Source: Sinohyriopsis cumingii (lineage: Eukaryota; Mollusca; Bivalvia; Unionida; Unionidae). From it: a DNA stretch of 64,000 bases. Location of the stretch: positions 4,553,501-4,617,500 of the forward strand of contig JAPYKE020000037.1 in the NCBI GenBank assembly GCA_028554795.2, in the 5' to 3' direction. The number at the start of each line of letters is the position of its first letter. The first letter of the stretch is position 1. The translations under genes were made by a program, and so were the position numbers. This document shows positions 37,673 to 50,003 of this stretch, piece by piece. The notes below the pieces were generated by a model. It did no database searches and was not told the DNA's origin. It saw only the letters and a list, made by a program, of their open reading frames with translations.

Positions 37673-37915
37673 GGGGAGGCAGAGTGGCCGTGTGGCTAAA
37701 GCGCTAACCGTTACGGATCACTGTCCTCTCACCTCTGTCTGCGTGGGTTAGTCTCAGGTTCGGCCAATGTGGGTATGTGAGAAAGATTGCCAGTAGCTTA
37801 TCGTGGGTCGGTGATTCTGGGTTTTTTCCGGGTTCTTCCTCCACCATTTACAGTGGCCGACATGTATAGCTTATCTTGTGCTGCAAAATTGCGTTAAACC
37901 CTACAACAACAACAG
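37673..37915 (+). mobile_element. SINE2, forward
   Basis: Head GGCAGAGTGGCCGTGTGGCT, GTGGGTTAGTCTC (a B box with a one-base loss), body and CAACAACAACA tail. It lies 90 bp upstream of the secreted-peptide-like ORF's ATG, in the opposite orientation. Confidence 0.88.
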
Positions 37916-38186
37916 GTATTCAGGACTCGATAACTGTTTTAATTTTATTTCATATTTGTTTTACCTCTACAAGTACCCAGTTCTTTTATTATTTGCACAC
38001 CGTTTCGAAATGGGTCTGGGATATTTGTGATATAGTCTGTATATTAGAAGCATCTCTTCATAAACCGCTGGATGGAACCATCTGTGTAAGGAGTCATTCT
38101 TGGCACTCGTACACGCGATCAGTAAAAAGAGTGCAAATTAACATTAATTGCAACTGACACCTTCCATTGTATTTTTAACCAAACTA

Positions 38187-38311
<125 letters not shown>

Positions 38312-38321
38312 TGATGTGATG

Positions 38322-38628
38322 TGATTTTGATTTTTAACGTAGCTTTAACAATTTTTCAGTCATATCGCTACGATGTCTGCAGTGTGGCAGTTTATAGTGA
38401 TGTCTAGCACTGGGGCATCATGCCGCAGACATGTAGCATGATGCTCCACCCAGTCACATTATCCTGACACCGGGCCGACCAGTCCTAACACTAACATCTT
38501 AATGCTGAGCGCCAAGCGAGGCAGCTGTTAGTACCATTTTTGTAAGTCTTTGGTATGACTCGGCCGGGGATCGAACCCACGACCTCCCGCATCCGAGGCG
38601 GACGCTCTAACCACTAGGCCACCGGAGC

Positions 38629-38631
<3 letters not shown>
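38322..38631 (-). mobile_element. SINE1 copy 9, best-preserved
   Basis: Near-complete 310-bp copy, the best local representative of the family. (TA)n(GATA)n(GA)n lies on its 3' side (38191-38310) and another (GA)n on its 5' side (38632-38704). Confidence 0.92.
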
Positions 38632-38673
<42 letters not shown>

Positions 38674-39035
38674 GACAGAGACAGAGACAGAGACAGACAG
38701 ACAGACTTATTTTGTATTGCGCCCCACACATCGCTGCCTGAGATAAGGAGTGAGTACCCGGAAAATGGTGGCTTTTGACCATGGAATGAAATGCATCCAA
38801 TCGCTAGCCAATGCACCTGCCATATTTTTTGCGTTGCTCTTGACGATGGTTGAACAACAACAACAGCCTGGGTAGCTATCGTGGTGTATCCTTGGGTAAG
38901 GGACTGTACATTTTGAACACGTTACCTAGAAAACAAAGAGATGCTGCCAACAACGATTTATTACTGCGCAAGTGAATGGATGATGTGACACAAGATTATT
39001 ACTTTGCATATTATGTCAATTTTGGTTACGTCTGG

Positions 39036-39395
39036 ATACTAACAGGACGATAAATCAAAAGCGCTATAGAGTGACAGGATGACACACTGAAACGTTTAGA
39101 GACTAACAGGACGATGCATTGAAAGGTTTTGAGACTAACAGGACGATAAATAATAAGTTTTGGACACCCCCTTGTCGATACATAAACAGTTGTAAATGCT
39201 AATAAAACGATACATTGAAAGTTTTGAAGGCTAACAGGACGTACATCGAAAGCGCTGTAGACTAACATGATGACACATCGAAACTGTCTGAGACTAACTG
39301 GACGATAGATCGTCAGTTATGGAGACTAACATGTTTTTGAGACTAACAGGGTGATAAATCGAAACGTTTGAGAATGACATGTCGATCCATCGAAT
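39036..39395. repeat. ~32-bp degenerate tandem repeat
   Basis: Units of the type GAGACTAACAGGACGATA followed by ATCGAAACGTTT, about ten copies. Confidence 0.7.
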
Positions 39396-39953
39396 TTATT
39401 TCGTTTAAGATGATTAAACAAATTTACGACAATTAAGACCTTTATGAAAAATTGCAACAATTAAAGCGTTGAAGACTATGCTAAATGAAAAACCAATGAA
39501 ATTCTACAAAAATACTACTATGTGAAACTAAAAGTAAATACTAGAATAACTAGAAGTTAAGCATAAGGTACTAGCGTCATCACGATTTCTTTTGTTTCTC
39601 CAAGGTCGAGACCAGCCCGTGCCTCTCAAATCAATTTTGTTGTCTTATTTGTAGAAAGCTTTACGGGGTTCGGTGACCCTGCTGATTTGAAGAAATAAAA
39701 CAGCAGTTAACTTTTGTTCATTGTCTTAAAAGTAAAGGCGTGAAGGTGGAAAAAATAGAAATGAGTAACATAATGTAAGTATCAGGCACATAGAAGATGG
39801 ACATCCCTACAAATGGTACTAAAAACATGTAATGACCTGGAAGTGGATTGTGCATTGCAGCCAAGTGTCCCGTTTTGCCCGTATTTGTCACGTATTTTGG
39901 ACTTCAATATGAGTGTATGGGTTTTGTTATTGTTGTTGTTAAAAATCCGTTTT

Positions 39954-39956
<3 letters not shown>

Positions 39957-39990
<34 letters not shown>

Positions 39991-39995
39991 AAATA
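39957..39995. repeat. (AAAT)n
   Basis: Nine units with one slip. Confidence 0.93.
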
Positions 39996-41261
39996 AATTT
40001 AAAAAAAATTTTCTTGCAATTTTCTATTTAGAACCGTTACCCAGTTCCATTCTGAGAGTAAATGTATCAAATGTATATAGGGATAGAGAATTCTAGAATA
40101 TGATTGGCTCATTCCAAATTGAGGCTACCATGCCAATTTTTAACGACACTATTGGATTTTGCAAACAGTTGCTACTATCACTGTATCTCATCTTCGTAAT
40201 AGTCAATTTTCTCCAGCAAAGAAAAGAAGACTGAACTGGAATGACAACTGAGCCATCATATTTAGATCTGTGACAATCTCAAGTAAAGGAGAAAACTTTG
40301 CGTTTTGCAAATTGTGTAACTGCCATTTCGTAATTTGGCATGGACATAAAAAATGCACAAAAAGCTAATGAACATCAATTTGCTTCTTCGTCATGTACGA
40401 CACAGCGTGAATTTACAACATGTATAAATATCACTGATAACTTTGATGTAATTCGATAGGAATTTCGTTTTATTAAATTTCGTTAAGAAATTAACCTTCC
40501 TCTTCCAGTTGCTATTGTTGTTAGCGATTTATTTTGTACACTTTTTCAGTATTTTGTACATTGAGGTTGGCAGCTTTGAATTGAGAGTCAATTAAAATTA
40601 GGATTCAACACTAAAACTATGACTCTCTTTTAAATTTGTGCTTCTTCTATGAATTTGTCCCTTTTTTGAATGGATGATTCTCTTTTGTATAAATATATTG
40701 AGTAACCTAAACATATATCAAGGGTACCGTGACATCTTAACCTAGTCTAAATTATGTTGTTTTAATCCATCATGTGAAAATGGGGTGGGCATATATACAA
40801 GTACAGATTCGTGTAGGATATAGTCAGTGATGTGCTGCTGTGCCGTAAGTAAACACACTTCCTCAAACTGGCCTCTCTGTGATCCAGCTTTCACAGCATA
40901 CGTCACACAGAAAACCTTACAAATATGGTCGTAATTAAACCAAATCAAGCAATTACATTATTTATATTAAGTTAGATAATATGACCCGTAAACGTGCTAA
41001 ATACTAAATTCGGTGTCTTCTGTTTTTGTGGACACCTCCTAAAATATGTGGCTTAGTTAGCACTTTAGAGGTTTCTCCTCGTAAAAAAAAATGTTTTGGA
41101 TACCCGAATGTTTATTTTTTAAAAGTGACTTGGTGTGTGCGTGTGTGCGTCTCTCTCACCTCTCTTTCGGTGTCTTCTTGGAGTCATATCACATACAGCC
41201 AAGGAAGGTACCAACAATGTTAAGTTCATGTATCTTACCTTGTTTTCCCTGTATATTCCAG

Positions 41262-41377
41262 TAATGATCGGTACATATGCTCCTCTAGCTTGGACAACAA
41301 CAAGACACGTGTTTCGTACTCTGTATACTAATGACCCTCCCACCTACACACCTCGGAGCGCTGATTCACACAAATAG
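41262..41377 (+). other. Ambiguous exon-like ORF with a strong acceptor
   Basis: A good pyrimidine tract and acceptor (TTGTTTTCCCTGTATATTCCAG) precedes an open frame starting at the ATG that follows (MIGTYAPLAWTTTRH...) and ending in TAG. The opposite strand of the same stretch is also open up to a donor-like AACAAG|GTAAGA at 41242. Only one strand, or neither, can be coding. No partner exon is established. Confidence 0.15.
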
Positions 41378-42265
41378 ACAATAGTTGCTCCTTTGACTGT
41401 CAAGGTTATAATTAACTCTAATGAGCCTGACCAGGCATGTTTACATCTCACTGTGGTTTCTCCCATCAGTAATTGCACAGCTGCGATCACGTTATGCAGA
41501 CCATTTTTTTTTTTTTATCCTATCATTTTATATGCGCAATGATTCAACCATTTAGAGCACAATGATTATGTAATAAATGGCTCCTATCTCTGGAGTGGAT
41601 AAAGCATCATACTTTCCAACATGATGCCGGGGATTTATTATGCAACTTTCAACAAAGCAGATGACTAAAGTAACCTTTGATTATAAGAGTCGGAGACGAA
41701 AAGCAATACGATGTCGCGTTTACAGTAAAGCTGTATAAGCGTAACAAAATTAAAGAAAAGAAAAGAAAAACGAAAAAAACGGACGAGCAAATACACATTT
41801 GATCTATCTCATTAATATGCGATTGAGCAACGTGGCACTATAGTGGACGAGGATTTGGTCGAGTTCGACACAAGAGCTCAACAAATGGATGTGGTGCTTA
41901 GAATTCCAAAGATAAGAAAACCTGAATGTAATCTTATAGCATTATGATATCAATGACTGGCAATTAACGCTTTATATTTGACAAGAACCGATCCCTGACG
42001 CGATAGTGAAAATCTATTTTTCAGCTGGAGTAATTAAATCTAAAATCATATGAGAATGCTACGAAATAGGAGAACTTATTCTGCAACATTAAAATAGGAT
42101 GTAGCATGTGAATACACGTGATTACTGGAAAATCGGCTAACTTATAGTACAAAGACTTAAAGTGTTATTTAGGTTGATTTAAAGACAAGCAAAACCAAAC
42201 CACATTAAAGAGTAAATCTAATTAACTACACTGCATATACACCGTGCTAACAAGGTAAACGCACA

Positions 42266-42515
42266 TTATAACCTACCATTGCACAGTGTAACTTATCATG
42301 GCACAGTATAACTTACCATGGCACAATATAACCTACCATGGCACGATATAACCTACCATGGCACAATATAACCTACCATGGCATAGTATAACCAACCATG
42401 GCACAGTACAACCTATCATGGCACAGTACAACCTACCATGGCACAATATAACTTACTGTGACACAGTATAACCTACCATGGCATAGTATAACCTACCATG
42501 GCACAGTAACAACCT
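42266..42515. repeat. 20-bp tandem repeat, about 12 copies
   Basis: Unit TATAACCTACCATGGCACAG with minor variants; each carries an NcoI-like CCATGG. Confidence 0.9.
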
Positions 42516-45500
42516 ACCGTTTCTATATGCCAGGGGTGGATTTTTTGTGCTTATTTTGTTCTTTTTTCAGTTGACCCGATATAACTTAAGTTTAGTTTCG
42601 TTCAACCTGACTTTGATCTGGCTCTGAAAAGCTCTGTTGAGGTAGTTTAGTAAAGGTCTAGAGACTCTAGAGAAATCATAATTACCGGCCGTATGCTGCT
42701 CACACTCACTTGGCTCAGAAACAACCGGTAACGGTTAATGCAGAAACGGCTTACACTGGTGTCTGTGTCTGTCAATCAGATTTAACCAGTCATTTGTAAA
42801 TTTAAGAGAATATTTCCATTCGCAACTTCTCGGTTAATCCTACAGGTCATGCCTTAAATATATGTCATAGTTGCCTTAGCTACCATTCGGAACGCCTCTG
42901 TTTTCTACGAAGCAATGAATTACTGAGAAGTTCCTAATGCGTCGAATTATTTTTTTCATTTGCAACCTCAAGGTCAATCAAAAGGTAGAAATAACCGAGG
43001 TAGCCGGAATAGATTGCTTTTATTTTTGCGAAGAAATCTGCAGCGAACAAATAGTATGATTTTTTTCTGCAAATTACTTGGCCAACACACATCCAAGCCG
43101 TTTTTCGTCTCGAAGGAAATAACCGAGGTGGTTAAAAATATATAATGTTTGTGTTATCCCTTGGATAAATGCATATTTTCATAGCTTTTTGAGTGTGGAC
43201 AGTTTTTAGGTTAAACGCGGTAGCGTCACCAGGTGTTTTCTGACACACGGATTATCATAAAAAGGTGAGGAAAGAGAAATAAGTGAACAACTACAAATAT
43301 AAAAAACAATGACATATAAAAGAGAGTGAATATGGTTACACTGCGTTCCTTATTTTCTTGGTTTGTCACATATTTTGAAGCCAACATGAATTAATCTAAT
43401 TAATTAACGGATTGAATGTGTGTATACCTCAGAACACTGTTTATTCTCTTCATTGTGTGCAAGGTCCATTGACAGTTAGATTATAAATACGTTGCAAAAT
43501 GTATACTAATGGATGTAAACAAATTTTTTTTTTTATTTGATTCCTAATTAAAAATGCAATGGTTAATGTAAAAACATTCAGGAAGAATATACTTTATTCC
43601 ACCTTTAAACTAGAAATGAAGACCACGCCATGTCTTCGAATATCTGTAAAACAAAACAAAATTAAAAATTCTTCAGGCAGCAGCCAACTTAAATAAAAGA
43701 AACTTTTGTTTCTCAGAGTCTACTACGACCAAAAAAATCAACTCCTTCAGGAGATACATTTTCATTCATAATTTTTTTTTTTGTATCGCCACAGGTAGGT
43801 TCTAAAACATCAGCAACAAGAACAATAACAACAAACACAGAAACAACAGAAGATATAAAATAAATTCCTTAAAAATATCGATCTGTAGTTGCAAAGCTCC
43901 ACCCTCACCCCTCCCGTGTCTAAGTAAACCCTACGAGAGCAATAATAAATGATTTACTCTCCGATCCAACGATTTCCATGCTAGGAATGGGAAGGAAAAA
44001 AAGGGCACCAAAGTTTCGTTTCCTTAGATCATCGCATACTTCGTGGGGCGGAAAAACCTTTTCTGGAACCTGATTCGGAAAACCTTACAACAGTTTTTCT
44101 TTGTATCTTTTAAATCAAACATACTAGGCGTTGAACAATTCGAGCTGGTAGTAGAAATGGCTGTAATACACACCGACAGTAGCATCCAACACGCTTGATC
44201 GATCACGTGACCATATCAGCACTAGATTGAAATAGCATCTAAGAATTTAGTTGTGCACCGGAAGTCGGGCCAAGCGAGGAACAATATGTATAGGTCAAGA
44301 GTGATGGTATCCAAGTTTGTTGTACTGACATGACGGGGAATTGTAAGAAATGGCGCCATTCGCGGTTTAGGGGATGTAATAACGTTTTCTGGGTTAAAGT
44401 TTTAAAGCGACCGGGTCGAATGACAGCGTATCGGGACAGCGACCGTAAAAGACCCAGAGCAATATTTCTCTCAGTTTACACATAACCCAGATATTGTTCA
44501 CCTTACAATGCTGCCATTATTCAAAGCTATCTCAACCACGACAGTCATGACGTGTAGATAAGCTCAATTTTCATCTGTTCCTTTAATTTTAATTGAACGC
44601 TCAAGTGAAATATCGTCAAATCTCATAAACTGAATATATAGATAATACAACACAGAACCTAACACCCATTCGTGCCAGCTTTTGTTTCATCCATACATTT
44701 CATCACCTATAATGCACACAATAAAAAAAATCTTTACAATATAGATGATGCATCTCTGAGCCAGAAAAGGACAGAAAACAAGCGACATCTTTCGGCAACA
44801 ATCAATTGTACAGACATGTGCCAGACTCTCGCCACCCGTATATTGCTATGAGTCATGCAAAAGTCTCGTTGAACGATATTTGCGTACATTTCAACTGATG
44901 TCTTGGACACACGGTACTAATTCAACAATCCATGTGCAATAAGGTTACATTTCTGAAAGCTCATGATCAAAACTATATTTCTCAGTAAAGAACCATCCTT
45001 AAAGGGAGCTTCTGTGTGCAGAAACCCATATATCTCGCGGCATTTTTTTTATAATTATTTACCTGTGTTTGAAACTCGTGCGTTCAATTTCGTACCTAAA
45101 GAATCTGGTGCTAATTTCATTCATGATTGTTCCAAACTCAGGTCTGTAAAAGAACAGAAATTCCATCAAAAAAACATTGTCTCTATTTTCGTTTAGTTCC
45201 AAATAGGTTAAACTCTCAAAAGACTTCTTTAAAATAAAAGTATAACTGTTATTATCAACCAATCATGGTCAACCAGAACCGTATGTTCTCTATTTTGTAT
45301 TCTCCCACTTTTAGACTGGTCCCCATTCTACAATACAATTAATACCGTAAGTCCTCTAAAGACATGTCATCTCGGATGCAATACTCGTCTGAATTTTCAG
45401 TGACATTTTTAATACAATATTAAATGTTGGATTTCTTCGAACCCTAGCGTGTTTGATACAGATTCTTCCAAAAATGTAAAGTCTGTGATTTCGTATCACT

Positions 45501-46199
45501 CTGTGCTATACCTAGAAACAGTGCTTATGATAACCATACGTTATGCTATCATTTAGAGCAATATTTAACGGTTGTATACTGCAATCAACTCAAAGCGATA
45601 TAATGACAAACTACACAAAATTTAAATTAGTTGTCATGGTTTCACGATTATCACTATAAATTCTTTAAAGCTTTTGGAAATTCGGGCAATGCATATGAAT
45701 GCAGAAATACATTTTAAGAATATATAGCGGTTTGTTTTAATATAAAATTTATTCGATTTCTGTCATTGAAAATGGGCAGGTAGTTTGTGCTTTGAAAGCG
45801 GGTATATCAAATAAATATTCTGTTTTTACATTTTAAGAAAATTATGGAATTTTCTTATGCATCTTTGTGAACTCCAACTGGGCAATTAATTTGAAAATCC
45901 CGAGTATTGACGAGTGATCTGTAAACAGTGGTTGATCCCGAGATTAGTAAGATCTGAGAAAACGGCAAATGCCGAATTAAGACGAAGGTGGTAGTTGCGA
46001 GACAGTTCGTGTTGTGCAATTGAGATTTATTGTTTGATCCTGGGAATAGTTACGACGACAAGAACACCATGTACGATAACAACGATGATACGGTCGTCAG
46101 CTTGATACTATCAGTGTTGATAAATATTAACACCTTTTTGTATCTATATGTTAACTATAAATATCAAAACATTAGCGGTATCCGCGGTGGATCAGGTAA
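42516..46199. other. Intronic stretch, nothing identified
   Basis: 3.7 kb, AT-rich. A 60-codon minus-strand frame at 44024-44206 has a hydrophobic start and four cysteines, but nothing else supports it. Confidence 0.45.
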
Positions 46200-46704
46200 A
46201 GCTCTACAGTTTCCTATTTTGCATATGGTTAGAATTTTAAAGAAAAGAATTTCGCCGGGTTTCCTAACTGGTTATACTGGCTATTTAAAAAAGACATTAT
46301 ATATCTTAGATATTGTTCAAAAAACCTTTAATTCCCTTTATTTTGGTGTACGATTTATGGGTGTAATATGGGTTATATAGTATACAGCTTGGCCTTACTC
46401 CAGCTGTGCACCTTTCAAAAAACTGCTAGCTCTACTTGGTCATTTTCACTTCCTGGACTTCAGAGGTAAATTAAAAAAAAAAAAAAACCAGAGCCGATAA
46501 CCTTTATTTGTTTAAATTTTATATATTTGGTAATTCATTCATTCCACTTTCGGAAGCTGATATTCTCTAGCTGGGCTAATTTCATTTTCTCAAGTTTAAT
46601 AAGTGCTAAAGGTAATTTAGTTTAAACTAATTCAGGGTGACTTTTATAGCACAAGGGAGCAGTCATTTTAGTTAGCGGTGTGGTTTGATCATGTACAATT
46701 TCCG
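46200..46704 (+). repeat. Repeat X, left part of a copy split by the Kolobok-like element
   Basis: Homologous in inverted orientation to 32758-32261. Shared landmarks are GCTCTACAGTTTC, GGTTATACTGGCTATTTAAAA, GTATACAGCTTGGCCTTACT, CTTGGTCATTTTCACTTCCTG and CACAAGGGAGCAGTCATTTT. The homology continues at 49378 after the insertion. Confidence 0.8.
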
Positions 46705-46940
46705 TTAAAGGAGACCAGAAACCAATGGAAATATAGAATAATAATAAAAGTACTATAGCAGAAAACCTTATTCTGAAGTATCATCTGCGACCGTAATGCC
46801 AATATTTAAATATTGGCCTATCTTCTAGGAGCTGAATTTCCGTGACCTCGTATGCAAAATTTCCGCGCCTATTCGGTTACTTTCGGGATGTGACGTCATA
46901 GTAGCGACTCCGGCAGCCCAAGTGGGAGTTGCCAGAATAA

Positions 46941-47257
46941 AAGACAATATCGTTTTGCGTTGCTTACGGGTGTAATAGAACATTAAGAAAGGCCTGTTGA
47001 CATATTTTTTTTTTCCGAAAGATAAAGGCATCATGAAAGAATGGGTACATTATTATAAACGAGTCGATTTCAAAGCAACACCATACAGCACTATGTGCTC
47101 GTTACATTTCTCAAAGGAATGTTACGAGAGGGATCATGAAAAAATAGCAGCTCAAAGATACGCAAATGCTAGGCCTAGACTAAAAGTTGGCGCTGTTCCA
47201 GACATACCTTTGGACATTTTAAATCCTGGGAAAAGAGTTAAACTTGTGAGTTAAGAA
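46941..47257 (+). pseudogene. THAP-domain DNA-binding region, frameshifted
   Basis: A C2CH zinc finger can be read across two frames. In the first, FCVAYGCNRTLRKA supplies Cys-x4-Cys. After a shift in a run of ten T residues near 47005, the second gives FFFPKDKGIMKEW, then MCSLHF (Cys-x2-His) and the closing GAVPDI, the AVP box typical of THAP domains. There is no upstream ATG in the first frame (a TAA at 46938 precedes it) and the second frame stops soon after the domain, so this is a broken transposase N-terminus. It lies in the same element as the TTAA-flanked inverted ends. Confidence 0.75.
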
Positions 47258-48195
47258 ATAGGCAGAAGGACGAGTAAGTGACCACAAAATGCAACACTCA
47301 ATCCACATATCTTTTATCTAAAACAGCAGTGCTAAAAACAAATCTGATAGCCCGACACCCTGGGCCCCTTCTGGTTTTAGTTTCGGCCCATCCTGTATTC
47401 AAAGTGAGGTGTCCGTCAGGCTTGTCGAAACAAAAATTGTTTGCCTGAGGAAACTTTTATCGCGCTGGTGAAATGAGTAAATGTATTTTCAAGATGTTGA
47501 CATACATGCCTTAACACGGCACAATCTAAATCAAATCACCACTGTCCTAGGTGAAATTTAGATTTGATTTTGATCAAATGGAAGTTTTGCTAAAAATAAG
47601 ATTCTAAACCTGTCGTGTTTCGAGAAAACACAATTTTCAGTAATCTTATAAAAATTAAATTTTTTTTAAAAAAAATGCATTGTATACACATAGTATGCAT
47701 AAACGGTAATCTGTATTAATTGGAACTGATATAAAACTATTCCTTGGGCAGTTTAAAAAGCAGCGATTAAAAAAAAAGAGGTCAAAGTTTCACATTAACT
47801 GTCTGACAATAGAACGGGGGGGGGATATTGACCCCCACCCCCCTTGCCCCAATGTGCGACCGCCCATTTGACGTGCCTTTTCTAGCTAATATACGCCTTA
47901 TTATTCCCCCATGACAAGCCCCTTTTGCATATTCTGGTCAGTTCTGGCTAAATTGCAAAATAGCAAAAGTTTTGATTTAAGTACGCAAACAATAAAGCCG
48001 GTATGACCAATGAACAGAATTCTTATCCTTGCATTGATCTTGTGAAAAGGACTGCCCTTCGGACATACTTCAAAGAAATCATGTTCGACAGTGTGTGTAT
48101 GTGTAAGCATCAGCAATTGATTACCAAATAAACGATGCCTATTTTATTGTTACTTACGATGCCATGGACTTCATTTTAACAGTTCAAATCTGCAG

Positions 48196-48495
48196 TCACA
48201 AGTTACCGTACATGTGGCAACTGTTTTTCTCAAGTTTTATGCCCCACCTTATTTCCTTAGGTTTAAGTCTTAATGCATGTAACACTGTTTGCTGAATAAA
48301 ATATTTATTCAGAATTACTTCTTTAGGGCCACATATACTGCATGGTATATTTTGTTTTATTCCTTGTAATTTAATCATGGTAATTAAACTTTTCATATAC
48401 GGTAGAGGAATGTCAGGTGTTAACTGGCAGAGTTTCTTTGGCGGAAATGGAGATGCGATTTTGTTTGCAGAGAAAATTTCAACGTGATCATTCAT
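48196..48495 (-). other. Unassigned 99-codon ORF inside the Kolobok-like element
   Basis: Open minus-strand frame, opposite to the THAP remnant, containing CSICGPKEV. It is not simple-sequence. No family recognised; it may be chance or part of the decayed transposon. Confidence 0.12.
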
Positions 48496-48695
48496 TTAAG
48501 CTAATTGGTGACAATTTTATTCGTTTAATTATTTGTTTTACTATAGTACTGTTGTAGTTGTTTAAAAAATCTGAAATTTACTTGAATAATGTTTAATCTT
48601 CACGTTCTGTTTACTGAAGAAGAAAAAAAAGAAGAAAAAAAAACTGTTGTATGATATTATTTCGTCCAGTGCCGGGTTTAAACGTGTGTTCGTGT

Positions 48696-48766
48696 GATTT
48701 GAATTTTTAACGTAGCTTTAACAATTTTTCAGTCCTATCGCTACGATGTCAGCAGTGTGACAGTTT
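48696..48766 (-). mobile_element. SINE1 copy 10, fragment
   Basis: 3' 70 bp only (TTTTTAACGTAGCTTTAACA onward), nested in the Kolobok-like element and therefore younger than that element. Confidence 0.8.
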
Positions 48767-49377
48767 AGACTGTGGATTGCATACGTTATATTTAAAAATG
48801 GTTTGGGGTTGTTTTTTTTTCTTTTGACAAATGAAAATTGACAGACATAATGTAATAATCGGGACTTCGCTGCGCAAAATTGAGAGATATTACGAGATCG
48901 GTATGTAGATGAGGAAATACCCACAAAATCGGGAGGTTTTTCTCCCGGCTTGAGAGTTGACAGGTATGAACTGTCCGGGCTTGTGGAATTTCATTCAGGA
49001 CTTTAGTTTATTTAAGTCACCAGACCGGGGCCTGTGCCTAACAAATTTCTTTTAGCACTTACCAGTACAGTACATAAACTATTATATCAGACTGCAGATT
49101 CAACTTCTGAATGTGCAACCCAAATGTGGTCTCCTGTCTGCCTCGCTCGCCAATGTTGATGTTTGTATTCGAGGACTGGCTAGTATAGCGTCACGGTACC
49201 ACGTGATCTGTCGTCTCATCAAAACTCGGAAAAACTCGGCAATTTACGGAATCGTGGTATCTTCCACGCAATATAATCACTACCCGCTTACGATATTTAA
49301 TTTATAAACATTGCAGTCGAATTAAAATCTGCAGAAAATTACATACGTAAAAGGAAAATTTTGATTTCTAGTCTAAT

Positions 49378-49530
49378 TTAAGTACAATATCTAAAGAAAT
49401 GTCAGCCACATTAGACCAGAGTAATATAGAAGTATGCCAACATTCTTCCCACTGTGCATGTTTCAAATGCAAACAACTTCCCCTTACATACGCCACTCTC
49501 CCAAAATTACATAATAATTGGATAGCGCCC
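49378..49530 (+). repeat. Repeat X, right part of the same split copy
   Basis: Continues the homology to 32262-32106 (inverted): AGTACAATATC, CCACATTA, AGTATGCCAACATTCT, CACTGTGCATGTTT and CTTACATACG blocks, ending near AGCGCCCCC. Confidence 0.8.
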
Positions 49531-49833
49531 CCTCGTTGGTTAGGATATCGGAATCTTACCATTGGAGCAGCCTCGGCAGCTATCGTGGTATCTCTATGCA
49601 CAAGGGACTTTACTCCAATTGTCTCGAAACCGGCCCGGACCAGCCCGAGTCGGTTGTCTGTATATATGTGCATAGTGCAGTTTACATTTCATTGGCATGA
49701 TATGTCAATGTTTTTAAAGTGCCGCTATCCCACCCCCTTTCTCCTGCCCCTCCTCGCAAAATATTCATAAACTGACAGTTTTTGTTTGGTATGATTTAAC
49801 AACATAAAGCTAATTTTGTTTTATCATCATAAC

Positions 49834-50003
49834 TGGGGAACCGGGTCGCCGAGTGGACTTAAGGCAATCAACTTGACCGAACACTGCCATCTCACTTCTG
49901 TCCTCGTGGGTTCGAGTTTCAGGCTCGGCCAGTGTGGGTTTGTGAGGATGTTGCCAGTAGCTTCAAGAAATGGCGTTAAAACGTCACAAGACGAACAACA
50001 TTA
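49834..50003 (+). mobile_element. SINE2 with internal deletion and 14-bp target duplication
   Basis: Head and B box (GTGGGTTCGAGTTTC) present; the middle of the body is deleted between TTGCCAGTAGCTTC and AAGAAATGGCGTTAAAAC. Flanked by TTTATCATCATAAC at 49820-49833 and 50004-50017. Confidence 0.9.

Larger units (their letters stand above)
46709..49377 (+). mobile_element. Kolobok-like DNA transposon, decayed, with TTAA target duplication
   Basis: 2669-bp insertion flanked by TTAA on both sides (46705-46708 and 49378-49381). The ends are imperfect terminal inverted repeats: left AGGAGACCAGAAACCAA, right end read inversely ATTAGACTAGAAATCAA (13 of 17 match). The flanks (46200-46708 and 49378-49530) join into one continuous homologue of the inverted repeat copy at 32758-32106, which lacks the insertion; this is an empty site. 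The element carries a THAP-type zinc-finger remnant. TTAA targets together with THAP domains are known features of the Kolobok superfamily. No full transposase frame remains. A SINE1 tail fragment (48696-48766) lies inside. Confidence 0.75.

Noticed and set aside
38538-38631. Functional tRNA genes at the SINE heads
   Set aside because: A and B boxes are present but the heads do not fold as complete tRNAs and are followed by SINE bodies.
44024-44206. 60-residue secreted Cys peptide (minus strand)
   Set aside because: Hydrophobic start and four cysteines only; no homologue, duplicate or splice evidence.
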